From: Gordius sp. MW1
Taxonomy: Eukaryota > Nematomorpha > Gordioida > Gordea > Gordiidae
DNA length: 64,000 nucleotides
Assembly (NCBI GenBank): GCA_964036665.1
Contig: OZ038532.1
Span: 10,248,537 to 10,312,536, forward strand
Direction of reading: 5' to 3'
The translations under genes and the position numbers were made by a program. Under the pieces are notes generated by a model. The model was not told where the DNA came from. It worked only from the letters and a program-made list of their open reading frames with translations, and ran no database searches. Below, one piece after another: positions 36,042-47,450 of this stretch (position 1 is its first letter; each line of letters opens with the position of its first letter).

Positions 36042-36664
36042 TCACAGCAATAAGTTGGAAACAAATTTCTGATAATCTATAGATTTATTCAGGACATTTT
36101 GTTGATCTTGTTTTAAAATTCCCATTTCCTCAAATAAGACTTTGACTAATAAAATCATAAGGGTAGACAATTAATAGTACCCTCTTCAGATTCCAATTTA
36201 TCAAGGCCAAAGTTTAATAAGATTGATTTTAAATCTTTTAAACATAAATTTCCTATCTTTTGGTTTTTGTGACCTCTATAAGAAATAAAAAGGTGCAAAA
36301 CATTGTAATCAACTTGTTAAGAGCTTCATATGACTTAAATGCATTGAGAATTTCAATTCTACAATTTTCAACTTGTTTATGTTTATATATTATATCCAAA
36401 AAATTGGCAAATGTTATTTCCTTTCCCACTAATAAATCATGAATAAAAACACTATTATACATACTATGCATGAGGTAATACTGATTAATTTCCTTTTGAG
36501 TGGGATTATATCCCAACGAGAACATTATATTACTAAGTTGCTCTCGTGTTTCAATATAACCTTTTTTAGCATACAAGAAAAAGCACTCTCTGGACGCTAA
36601 TAAAATAGTTTCTTATGTTCTTTATATTACTCTCTATTGTTTTCTCATTAAAATGGCTAGCCAT
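36042..36664 (-). CDS. CALML4: CALML4-type calmodulin-like protein, complete
   Basis: 152-aa protein of the calmodulin superfamily; the vertebrate CALML4 product has about the same length. Exons (minus order): 36664-36631, 36596-36465, 36428-36335, 36275-36181, 36145-36042; all phases close and the stop is TGA. The four introns are 34, 36, 59 and 35 nt; the 36-nt one is stop-free in frame, so its removal rests on GT-AG ends and alignment. Landmarks: ECFFLYAKKGYI (EF-hand 1 region), LGYNPTQKEI, ITFANFLDII, ILNAFKG, LNFGLDKLESEEVKVLFEE, IDYQKFV. None of the four loops keeps the D-x-D-x-D/S-G calcium ligands, so calcium binding is doubtful; in vertebrates CALML4 acts as a myosin light chain in brush-border and hair-cell complexes. 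Sits between the arms of an inverted duplication. Confidence 0.9.
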
Positions 36665-37332
36665 TAAGGGTCAAATTTGTTCAGGTGCGTAAACTTTCAG
36701 CTGATAAACTAGGTCATAACTATGTATGTATCAAAAGTTCGAAATTTAACTTCAGGTAATAATGGATACGAATCTATGACGTCATGCGTCTTAGCACCAA
36801 ATTAGAATGACTCCAAGCCTATTCCTAACGTCGACCTAACTTTTAACTTAACCCTAAGATTCTGTCTACGCGGAACGTAGGTGGGGTGTAAGCTTGTAAG
36901 CTATGTAACGAGTTGTAAATAAAGAGTTAGATAACAATACTTATAATATAATCAATTTATTGCAAAATTCCTTTTAACCTTTTGAAAAAGATATTTAACA
37001 AAAAAGAACGAAACCCACTTACATTAATATTATATATTTACTTTTACACTTAAAATAACATTATATTACTATTGTTTCTTACCTTTTAATTTATTAGTTT
37101 ATTCAGTCTGAATATTTCATTTAGTACATTCATCGACATCTTTGCAAAACTCCAAAGGTGCTAGTGTAACACTTTTGGTAAGTCCATCATTATCTATGGC
37201 ACAATTTTTTAAGGCAAATGAAAGGATTCTTAAAATAAATTAAAGCAAATTTTTATAATAAATAATAAATGCCATTTGATATTACAAATTATTAACTCCA
37301 TTTTTTAATATTTTTACCAGATCAAAAATAAA

Positions 37333-37423
37333 TCATATGGTTATTTGTTTCAATTTATTACAAAATTTACATTTTGCAACAAAATTTTTTGAGTTATTTC
37401 TAAATGCACTTGCCCAACCACGT
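37333..37423 (-). CDS. Possible short exon with a CxxC motif
   Basis: After an acceptor TATAG at 37424, an open frame of about 30 codons (RGWASAFRNNSKNFVAKCKF, CNK) ends at TGA. The CKFC pair suggests half of a zinc site, but I could not connect it to further exons in phase. Treat as a hint only. Confidence 0.18.
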
Positions 37424-37606
37424 CTATAATGGGAAAAATAAGATAAAACATGACTCAAAGCATAAAAAACTTCTAGCAAACTTAGTCATTAAATTTATCT
37501 TAGTTGGTTAATAATAAAATAGCAGAAATCTTTTTGCCGAACATCTCAAACACAAAATTCTTGTCTAGATTTAGAATTGTTTAGCCAAATATATCCATGG
37601 ATTTTC

Positions 37607-37973
37607 GGCATTACTAGGACCTGAGGCTCAAACAGTCTAAATAACGACCCTATTATATAATTTATAGGTAATCCGAACCTGTTCGGCTCGAATGGATAAG
37701 ATCAGATCCTTGCAGTTTAACAAGATGAACTCGGACGAGCAAAAATTAGGACTGTGCTTTATCGAATTTTGTCTTTTAATTAGTTTTTTGTTTAATTTAA
37801 GAAAATATTTTTTAAGCTTCTTGCAAACGTATCCTTTTCCCAACAATCACGAAATTTTTTTAGCAAATGTATTAAAATTTAATTCCCTAATGCTTTATCT
37901 GCATTTTTTAATTTAAAACTTTTCACAATTAATTTCTTTAGTTAAAGATAAAAATAACAATTGAAAGTTTAAT
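37607..37973. repeat. Right arm of a large inverted duplication
   Basis: Inverted copy of 35482-35874. The 69-codon ORF is intact on the minus strand (37846-37637). Homology stops abruptly at TAGTAATGCC on one side and ATTAAACTTTCAATTG on the other. Confidence 0.85.
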
Positions 37974-38685
37974 TCGTAAGCTAAGCGACGCTAACTATAC
38001 TTAACAATATTGATAAAAATGATCGCTTTCTGACATAAGTTAATTTATTTTAATACTGCTTTTTATAGTGAAAGATATGTTACTTATAAAGGTCACATTG
38101 CCCTAGAAATAGAGAATTATATCCAAGACGATCATAACAGAACTAATTTATAATTAATTCCATGATAAACACAAGATACACAACATAATATTAAATCCAT
38201 AATTATACTAAAAAACTTTGTAGCGATGTTAAATATGATTACATAAATCAAATTTCGGTTCTGAAATATCTCGCTGTTGATATAGATTGGAAAGTTATAA
38301 GTTTTATACACGATTTTTACAATAATTCCCACGATATCCAAATTAACATCATTGATACTCTTGTAATAAACCGCCAAAAACTATGAAGTCAATGCTGCGT
38401 TCGATAGCTTGAATTTTGAAATTAGTTGGAAAATGTGTAAAATAAATTAGTAAACGTCGAGGGGTATGGTTAAACCGTGTTTACACAAAACGTAATTAAG
38501 TATAAGAGCACGCGTGTTGGACAATAAATATGGCGGTGCATGGTTAAAGAGGAAATACACATAGGCGAAATTTTGAATGTAGGCAAATTATAATTTTTTG
38601 TATTAGCCTCGAAGTGATAAGCAACAAAATGTGTTTAGTTCATCATAATGCATGTCAAGGTAATTGTAGAAGGAAGGGGGGAAGT
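37974..38685. other. No recognisable gene
   Basis: AT-rich interval between the inverted duplication and the 3' end of the VOPP1-like gene. Its 3'UTR is expected at the right side, on the minus strand. Confidence 0.4.
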
Positions 38686-41600
38686 TTAACGTTGAGCGAA
38701 TACGGTATTGGTTGCGGTATTAGAAATTGGGCCGGAATTTATCGGGCCGGAAGGTGTTGGTCCTGGCATTGGGATGGGTATGCTAGGATTAGGAAACGTG
38801 TTGCCGGGTGGCTGATAGAGGTCTTGATAACTGGGCGGGGGTGCCATGTGAGGTTGGCCTAAGATGTGGTAACATAAAACATAAAAATAGCCTCAAGCTC
38901 AACAATGTCACGTCAGATTCCAGGAGGTAGGGTGTTATTTCAAACTAGAAATGCCATAAAGTTTTTTTTATTAAATCCTATAATATCCAAATAAATTGAA
39001 AGATTCTATATAAGTCTATCTAAGTCACTCACACTGTACACATTAAGATATGTGTAAATTATGACTGAGGAGTATAACAGTTTATAGGAGTTTGGGTGTT
39101 AATATGATGTAAACAAATTTTTATCAAAATTCATGATTTACACATCGTTATTAATTAAATATGGTATGATATGAGTGAATAATGATACTTGCAACGGCTT
39201 ATAAGCTCGAATTAGACTTTGACAAATAGATAATGATAAACATCATATCCGCAACAAATTAAAATATTAGAAAATAGGGTTTATAAACTCTTTAGAAAAA
39301 AAACTACTAGATAAATCACAAAAAAATATAAAAACAAAGCAAAGAACTAAAAAATAAAACTTTTGTATTTCAGACGAAACTGAGAGCACGCACAATAAAA
39401 TGTCATTACTTCACGTGTCTAGGAAAAAAATAACAAACTTTCTAGATTATAGATTAGTACAAGAACAGAAAAATGTTTGCGGAATCGAAACTAGTGTTTT
39501 GTAAAAGGTATATTTACCGGGGAAGAAGGAGGTATCTTGGGGATAGTAGTAATAGGGAGGCTTGTTCAAGTTGTTAGGAGCACCCATCTGGTAGGGGGGA
39601 CCTTGAGGACCGGGTGCATAATAGGTGGTATTACCCTGTCCGAACGGACGACCTAATATATTTGATTGAACATTAACAATATTGTAACGTCAACACGTAT
39701 TATCAACTCGCGATGAATAAACACTCTTTCACGAAAAAATTCAGCTTAGATAAGGAATGCAAAGGATTGGCGAGGAAACAGCGCGATCGAGGAACATTTA
39801 TTTGAGGTGCGCAATAGCAAAGGCAATCATATAAAACTTAAAGGAGTAATTAGAGGTAAGAGTGGTTTTAATTGAAATGCGCAATTCTTTTCTTCTTCGT
39901 CGTTTTAAGGCCGTTTTCCAGGATCTCATATAGAAAATAAAGAAAATTAACCCTCAAACTTGATTAAAAAATCAAAATCCAAAAGCAAGGTATAAATTCT
40001 GTAGAATTGAATCATATCTACCTAAGTTATAGCCTAGACTAGAAAGACATCATCAAATTGTTTTAAAAATAGAAGTACCTGTTGTGACCATTCAAAAATC
40101 AAATAGTTCTCAAAAACGCATGTAAAATTTAACAAAAAGCTTTACAGCTTATTACAAAAAAATTAAATTAAAAAACTTTTATGTATCATTATGTTTTGTC
40201 GCGATATAAGCATTCCACTATTATTTATTGTATAAACTGCATTAACATCCATTTTGTGCTACAAAGAAAAAAGAAATTTTTATAGAGGCTTTAGGTTGCG
40301 GTGGCAGACTCTCAATGTTACATACCCGCATAAGGTTGGTGAGGGTTGTTGGAAGGGGGCTGATTCCTGCCCCCAAACAATATTCCCGTTCCCCCCGTAC
40401 TTGCCATGTAGGGGCCCCTCATGATGGGCTGATACTTCCTCTTGTACCAATAACCTCCGCCCGAGCACATCAGGAGTAGCATTAGGAGAAATAGCCTGTA
40501 AATAGAGAAAAGTGGTGATAAAATAAATAACGAATTTAAGAGGTTAGATAGAGAACTGCAAAGTCACTTTTTTTCAACCCGAACCCGACCCGACCCGAAA
40601 TCATTTTCAAATTTTCTACCCGGACCCGACCCGACCCGAAATCATTTTCAAATTTTCTACCCGGACCCGACCCGACCCGAAATCATTTTCAAATTTTCTA
40701 CCCGAACCCGATCCGGCACGAAAGCATTTTAAAAACTTCAACCCGAACCCGACCCGACCCGATAAATTATAAAAAAATTACTTTCGAGCGCGATAATTGC
40801 CGTGTGTAAAATTAAATCGACTAATAAAAGCCATGATGATTTGTATTCTTTAAAGGGGATGGTGAAAAAAAACTCATAATTATTTATCTATATTTAGTTT
40901 CCTAATATCAAGTAAACTGCTCATATGTTATAGATTTGAGACAACTATTTAACATCCATTTATTGTTATTATGAAACCATTAATATATAGCTGATTATAA
41001 TCAATATAGTAAATAAGATGAAATTTATAGTGACTGTCCAAATGTTTTAAGTTTGAAGTACAATTTAAGATAAATTCATTTGATATGAAACTTTAAAATA
41101 ATTATAAGGTATTATAAAAAAAATTGCACATGAAAAATTTATAAAATTATAACTTACTTTTAAGTTGGCTATGTATTAAATGTAATTTAAATTAAAGATG
41201 AGGATTAGCTAAAACTTCACTGTTAACACTAAAAAAATTTGAAATATAACTTTATTGAAATACTTTACCTTTTAATAGTCAAATTAAAAACAGGAGTTGA
41301 ATTAGTGATGAGAATTAGCTAGCACTTCAGAGTTTGGAGTTTTAAAATTTAAAAAAAGAGGAAGAGAATTAAATAAATGAATGATCCAAATTAATTGTGC
41401 ATTTCGATATTTAAAAACACTCTTTGCTTAGCAATTAACATTAATTAAAAAAATAGGTCTCGCGTGTTTTTTACAATGTATAAACCTTGGACCCGACTCT
41501 ATAAATTTGACCCGACCCGAAAGCATTTTCAAATTTTTTACCCGGACCCGACCCGACCCGAAATAATTTTCAAATTTTCTACCCGGACCCGACCCGACCC

Positions 41601-42588
41601 GAAATCATTTTCAAATTTTCTACCCGAACCCGACCCGATTGGTCTGTTTATGTTTAGTCGACTAAAATCAAAGGTCGACCAAATAAAAACCAGCCCTTTT
41701 TTCTACATAATTGTGCGGCATAGTTAACATTTAATTGTACATAATACATATTTCTATTCATAACGAAAACGTATAATATGCTTAAATACGTTGATTTCCT
41801 ACACAATTATAACTATTTCAATGTAGTTTTAAATTTTTTTCACCTAACCCAAGTTTTTTCCTTTGTTCAAGGCTTTAGCTAGGTGATATTTGTTTAATAT
41901 AAATTTATTGCAATAAATACTAAAATTCATTAAATTTAAGGTCCCTAACATGGTGGACTACACCGGTACTCAAAAATTATCAGGTGTTACCCAATCTATT
42001 ATGGTCTGTGCACATGGGCGTAGCCAGCATTGGAATTAGAGGGGGGGGCAATAATGATTTAAGGAGGGGCAAATAAATATTTTTTGAAATTTTAGCCATA
42101 ATTCTAATAAATTTCAACAAATTTTTTGAATTCTGAGAGGAGCAGCCGCCCCTTCCAGCCCCCCCGCCCATATCTGTGCAATTGCTGCTATAACACAAAA
42201 TATATAGTCTAAGTCCCATTTTTACGCGTAGGGACAGGGATGGACAACTGCCCCTCCCTGAAATTCCAAACCTCTTGTATATTTAACAAAAATTCTGTTC
42301 AAATTAAAGAAATACTAGTTTCTTTAAAAAAAACTGGTCGAGTGCTTGAGACTAGATCTTAGGAGAAATTTATAAGATTTTCTGAGCAGATAGTGATTAA
42401 AAACCAAGAGGAAGTCAATTTTGTTAAACAAAAAAATTATCCTAAGACATTTTTTGGTTAAATTTTATGATTAAATTCAAAAAATATCACAAAAATACTG
42501 AGCGATTTACCAAAAGTACCATAGGTTGTAAAACGAGAGTGGGGCCGTGCAGCAATGATCTCGACAACAGGATTGATAGTGCGGACAA
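38686..42588 (-). CDS. VOPP1: VOPP1/WBP1-type single-pass WW-binding membrane protein (5' end missing)
   Basis: Four joined exons (minus order): 42588-42511, 40495-40326, 39652-39518, 38858-38686 (TAA). The first encodes a Cys-rich extracellular/lumenal end (CPHYQSCCRDHCC...LWYFW), the pattern C-x-x-Y-x-x-CC-x3-CC...LWYFW seen in VOPP1 and WBP1 proteins. The second starts with the membrane segment LFLLMLLLMC, then basic YKRKY. The rest is a Pro/Gly/Tyr/Asn-rich cytoplasmic tail (APGPQGPPYQMG, NKPPYYYYPQ) ending with PPPSYQDLYQPP. PPSY is a PPxY motif that binds WW domains of HECT ubiquitin ligases in relatives. Family role: endosomal/lysosomal adaptor. The exon with the signal peptide and first Cys pair is not found in phase; see 45572-45652. 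Introns contain the GC minisatellites and one MITE. Confidence 0.85.
40556..40770. repeat. CCCGACCCGAACC minisatellite with GCAAAGTCAC end
   Basis: Begins CTGCAAAGTCACTTTTTTTC, then four units of about 44 bp with CCCGACCCGACCCGAAA and CATTTTCAAATTTTCTACC. Inverted relative of 24145-24342. In an intron of the VOPP1-like gene. Confidence 0.8.
41494..41700. repeat. CCCGACCCGAACC minisatellite joined to GGTCGACCAAA repeat
   Basis: Three units of the 44-bp repeat followed directly by TTGGTCTGTTTATGTTTAGT and GGTCGACCAAATAAAAACC, the family word of the repeat at 42696-42979. Shows that the two repeat types recombine or share an element. Confidence 0.7.
42013..42172. mobile_element. hAT-type MITE, CATGGGCGTAGCC family, copy 8
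   Basis: Starts CATGGGCGTAGCC, ends CCGCCCATA. Perfect duplication TCTGTGCA at 42005-42012 and 42173-42180. In the intron of the VOPP1-like gene. Confidence 0.85.
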
Positions 42589-42695
42589 CTGTATAGCAAA
42601 GAGTGATAAATATTGTTTATAAACCCATTAAATTATAAAAAGCAAGTGTCGAAGCACAAATTTATGAATACTAGTGGAAAAAGGAATAGAGTAGC

Positions 42696-42979
42696 GTTGT
42701 AAAAACGGCTCGGTTTTGTTCGGCCGACCTTTGATTCAACTAAGGCTAACCCTCGATTCTGGTCTGTTTTTCAAATTTCGACTGAGCCTAGAGGTCGAGT
42801 AAGAAAAATAGTCCAAAAATTTCTGTTTAGTCGATTCACAAATGAGATTAACGAACGACTTAGCAAAAACAGACTTAAATCCGCTGGTCCGTTTTACAAA
42901 GAACGACTAAGCATAGCGGTCGACTAAACATAAACAGACCAAAAAGGTAGACCAAACAAAACCCAGCCGTTTTTACAAC
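42696..42979. mobile_element. GTTGTAAAAACGGCT-family inverted-repeat element, longer copy
   Basis: Ends GTTGTAAAAACGGCTCGG and CCAGCCGTTTTTACAAC are reverse complements (about 40 bp with the GTTTTGT..GGTC..ACC extension). The interior repeats GTCGACTAAACATAAACAG and GGTCTGTTTTTC. No ORF and no clear target duplication. Confidence 0.75.
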
Positions 42980-43947
42980 ACTAAATTACAATATATATGA
43001 GGCCTTACTAAAATATGTCACCGGTGAAATAATTGCGGCACAACTTGGACTTGACCTAAAATGTATATTATTTTTAAAAAGGTTGTATTCATATTAAATA
43101 ATATTAGCAAACAAAATAGTCAACAAATACACTTGTTAATTTAACAAGTAATTTTATATTTTTATAACTTAAAAGTGCTTAATAATTTGCAAAAAAACCT
43201 ATAAGCACGGAAATTTGGCTTTAAAATGGTAACCTTGACCTATTATTTTTTTATACATTTGAGGGGAAAGCAAATTGCAGCCTTGTGATAGCATAACGTT
43301 ATATTATTGTTATTTTAAATTAAAATGAGTTAGTACAAACGAAGCCATAAAATGATAGATTAAGGCTAAGGGAAACTTGCAATTAATAAAATCAAAGTAA
43401 ATAAAAAGCAAACAAATTTGCTTTGCATATAACAAATTGTAAGATATGGCAAAAAACCGTATTGTTTTAACCTATGATCATGACTTAATGATTCATTTAT
43501 AACCTGGCCCGCATTACATAAAAATTGCTAATTCCAAGGCGTAGCCCATATTAAATAAAGCCTAGAGCTATTATTTTACAAAGAATCTTACATCACGATG
43601 AAAACTGACTAAGATTAGGGGCAAAAATTCAATTTCTTCCTATTGACTCCCAAATTATTTATATAGTAAACAAACATCGTAAAAGTTAAAAAAAAACAAT
43701 ATACAGCTTAACATTAAAAATTGATTTTTACGTCTTAAAAGGAGAACAAAAAATTAATTATCGTATATATAGAGAGGGTAAATAATACGAAATCCCGGGG
43801 GTAGTCAAGGGAAGGCAGGAAAAACAAAATAAATGTTTTTTGAATGTTTATTAATTGCTATAATATTAATAAATTATTAAATATTTTCTCTTTTAATAGG
43901 AAATATTGCAAAATTAAATTGAAACAACTACCCAATTGACGCTAGTA

Positions 43948-44090
43948 TTGTAAAAACGGGTGGGTTTTGTTTGGTCGACCTGTGGGTTGTTCATGCGACT
44001 AATAAAAATAGACTAAAAAATCTGTGGTCTGTTCATGTTTAATCGACTACAACCAAAGGTCGACCAAACAAAACCCAGCCAGTTTTACAA
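43948..44090. mobile_element. GTTGTAAAAACGGCT-family inverted-repeat element, short copy
   Basis: 143 bp, nearly all palindrome: left TTGTAAAAACGGGTGGGTTT, right AAAACCCAGCCAGTTTTACAA. Same family as 42696-42979; short size suggests a fold-back MITE. Confidence 0.78.
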
Positions 44091-45571
44091 CAATAAGAGA
44101 CGCATGCCTCAATTCGTAAATCATAAAATTTGTGATAAAATCCATGGCATTTATAAAACTGGAAGGGTATTATTTTGATGCTAATCGATAATTAAACAAC
44201 ATTGACTCATTAAAAATTGTTATGATTAGATTTTGTTATAGAGATCAAATTCACTCGCACCCCCCCCCCCTTCCCACATAAAAGTTTAAAAAGATCGAGA
44301 CCCCGCTGGGAATGATTTAATAAAAAAAGACAGATAAAGTGAGTATTACAACGCAAAATTTTTATCATAAAATGTATTTAATCGTAAAAATTACTATAAA
44401 CATTTTTTAAAACGAAACTTTCTAACCACACTATACAAATCGAATCGAGATATATGAAATAAGGTAAAATCACCGGTTTAAGGCCCATGCTTGTAGTACC
44501 CGATTCAGGAATGAAAAGTCAAATATATAATAATGGTGTAGGCAGCAAAAAATAAATAATCTATTTTTCAAATCGATTATAAAATTAGGTTGGAAAGATG
44601 AGATAACATCAAAAACAGATAAGGGGGATTAAAATTGCCTGGGCTCTAGGCTAGAGGATTTGCTAATAGCCCTCTGCTAGGCCACTGAATGATCTGATTG
44701 CTAGTTAACCATTATTGTAAATGCTTTAATCGCATTTGCTAGCATGGTATGCACTGCAAGAGCATCTGAGTAATGAAGCAATCTCGATTTTTGTAAAGCA
44801 GAAGTGTTTGAGTATTTCCAAAATTCTTGTTTTACTTCTATACAAATTTTGTGAATTATTTTTGAAGGATGAGATGGATTGGCAAAAGTAATACTTTTTT
44901 TAGCTTAAAATCACTATTTAAAGAATTTTTAGTTTTATGTAGAGTATTTAATAAAAATTGATATGACATTAACCTTAAAACTATAGATATATATTTTAAT
45001 ATCTAAATTCTAAGTGATGTTTCTTGTACAGATAAAACATTAACCTAGCTAAAAAATATAATGAGTGATTTGGTGATTTTTATCAATAACAGACCAAAAG
45101 CATTAAAAATTGTTATTCACCTCTAATAAAAATATATAAATTTATCAAATTTATTAATGTAAACCAAATTATAATTGCATAGCAATTAATATAAATATAT
45201 ATTAACAAGGGTGTAACAATACAAAAAATCCATTTAAAATTATTTAAACAATAGTTGCCAAAAATTAAACTCAATAAAGGTACCAAATAAAAATTTAATT
45301 GACTACTATCAAAATTACAATGTATGTTCAAAATAATGTTTGATAACAAAATTTTGCTTTTGTCTGCAAAGCAAATAGTATAAATCAAACTTATACTTCG
45401 CAGAGAAAGATAGCTTAGAAACAAAAATTTCAATTTATTCAATATATTTTAATAATTTTTTATTCAATTTGCAAAATTAATGTCAAAAATGAGCCCCCAC
45501 AAATGTAAAATGAAATAAATATAAGGACTTTTGGTACTACAAAAACTAGAGGTTATTGTAATAATACTTAC
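44091..45571. other. No recognisable gene
   Basis: AT-rich. A minus-strand ORF at 45113-45442 is rich in I, L, F and Y and looks hydrophobic, but its composition follows the base composition, so I do not call it. One C run near 44259-44270. Confidence 0.4.
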
Positions 45572-45652
45572 TTCAACTATACACAAAGATAGTAGCACAA
45601 CGATATATAGCAACATTTTGGTAGGCAATGGCCTTATACGTATATTTATCAT
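45572..45652 (-). CDS. Possible signal-peptide exon (first exon of the VOPP1-like gene?)
   Basis: ATG at 45652 opens 27 codons with a hydrophobic core (KMLLYIVVLLSLCIVEV) followed by a strong donor GTAAGT at 45571. VOPP1/WBP1 proteins start with a signal peptide and the nearest downstream minus-strand gene is the VOPP1-like one. The exon ends in phase 0 while the next known exon (42588) needs phase 2, so at least one small exon must lie between; I did not find it. Confidence 0.3.
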
Positions 45653-45921
45653 AATTTATCGATCCATCGATAAATAGACCTGTATTAAAAATTTCAAAGT
45701 CATAAACATATGCTTTTATAAATAAAGTACAAGTGATTATAAATTGCAACAAAAATATAATAATAATAATAGAAATTTAGATCATAAGGTTTTAAGTCTA
45801 TAATTAAGCACACGTAACATTTGTAATAATTAATATAAGTTACAATTTTTTTTGCATTGCTTATTATAAAACCTAGCTTAGATTTTTACTTTTGTAATTA
45901 ATATTTCGAAACATTCTCAGA

Positions 45922-46870
45922 ATGATTAGAAGCCATCTATTAGCAGTCTTTATCTCTTCGTACAAATCCGCCCAAGGTTTGATCGACCGATTAATTACAA
46001 CAAGTGAGGATCCATCGTTTGTACAAGCTCTAGATGTTTGGTCTGCCAACGTCAACCCAAAGACCCCCTTCCTCATAACCTCAAGACATAAGGATTGGGA
46101 TGCTGGCCTCGTATCGCGCTCCATTGATTACCTCCTATCGAGTTGCGATGCCCGCCAACATTTCAACCTAATCTTTGGTTTTTGACGGATCGGGAGAGTG
46201 GCTAGAAGCTTACCCTAGCTCGCTTTCTGGATTGATGTTGGAGGACCCAGAGCTTTATACTCCATCGCCCTCAGACTAGGAATTCCCTATTCAAAGGAAT
46301 ATTCCTGCCGCAGCTGCTCCCAGAACATAGACATTTATGCAAGGCATCCCCTACACTGCCTTTACTATAAATTTAAATACATAAGACACAAAAAAGTAAA
46401 TAGCCTTATCCAAGCCGCTTTTAAAAAAGCCAACATTCCCTCTGTTTTAGAGTCGTCAGACCCTTCGTTTGAGGGAATGATGCGACCAGACGGCTCTACC
46501 CTTATCCCTTGGCAAAAGGGTCTACCCCTTAAATGGGATTTCATCTGCATAGACATTTTCGCCCCCTTCAACCAGAACTACAACGCTCTGACCCTCGCCG
46601 AACACCGCAAAACGGTAAAATACCAGGCCCTCCTACCCTCTAATATCTTTACCCCTATTGTTGCCTCGTGTTCTGGGACTTTTGGCTTGGCCGCCATCAA
46701 ACTTTTTAAAGAAATCAGCTGTCGCTGCCCGCTCTCTAAATATTCCACAAATTTTTTACTTAAACAAAAAATTGGTATTTTTATAGCAAAGTACAATTTT
46801 AAATCCCTGGCCGACAGTTGGCCACTTTTACAAGATGACACATGCGACATTTTTTTAATTATAATTTTTT
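45922..46870 (+). pseudogene. 3' end of a LINE with restriction-like endonuclease (R2/HERO/NeSL-like)
   Basis: C-terminal part of a non-LTR retrotransposon protein, broken near 46185. Landmarks: ALRLGIPYS, a CCHC zinc motif (CRSCSQNIDIYARHPLHC, about 46308-46362), KFKYIRHKKVNSLI, SVLES, then RPDGSTLIPWQKGLPLKWDF (about 46485-46545), fitting the PD...D layout of the restriction-like endonuclease, and LLKQKIGIFI near the end. The reverse transcriptase part is absent. Stop at 46909. Clade named by motif memory only. Confidence 0.7.
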
Positions 46871-46911
46871 TATTTTGTTTTATACCCGCTTTTATATTTT
46901 TCGAATTTTAA

Positions 46912-47445
46912 CACTTCATTTTTATAATGTTCTTACGTTCAAATAAACAATTAAAAAAAAGCCATAATTGTTATATTATTCTGTCCCATATTTTGTTTTT
47001 GTGCCTTCTATTATTGACTGAAATTTTTATAACAGAATATTATATAGTAAATCCGAACATATGTTGCTCCTCATACTTTATATGAGCACAGAATATTTAT
47101 TTTATTTTTCTCAAAACAGGCCTAATTTTTTTGAAACTCTACGCGTGACAAAATTTTAGTGGCCTCAAGCATGGCTTAAATGAAGAGTGGCAGCTGCTTA
47201 GTATAAATCTAGAAAATAAATATGGTTAAAAATTTCCAACTATTGTGGAAATCTACTGCCCACATCATCAAAAATTTTATTAGTCAATATGTATATTTAA
47301 TGATATTTATTTAGACTTAGATTAATGAAAATGCGACTATTGATGTTCATTCGTAAGTTGACTCATGTAAAGACAAAGAAATTCCTCATTTTAAGGGAAA
47401 CTCTTTTTGATGCAAGCTCCATACTTGCATGAAGGATGAGTTAAG
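46912..47445. other. No recognisable gene
   Basis: AT-rich stretch between the LINE fragment and the gypsy element; no motif found. Confidence 0.4.
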
Positions 47446-47450
47446 GTTTG

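Noticed and set aside
37333..37960. C18orf21/UPF0711-like zinc protein from CKFC and CLRC words near the right inverted arm
   Set aside because: The Cys pairs lie in frames that could not be joined with consistent splice phases, and surrounding residues do not match well; only the CKFC block is kept as a weak hint.
45113..45442. Minus-strand ORF resembling a multi-pass membrane protein
   Set aside because: Hydrophobic residues are those favoured by AT-rich codons; no family motif and no link to neighbouring exons.
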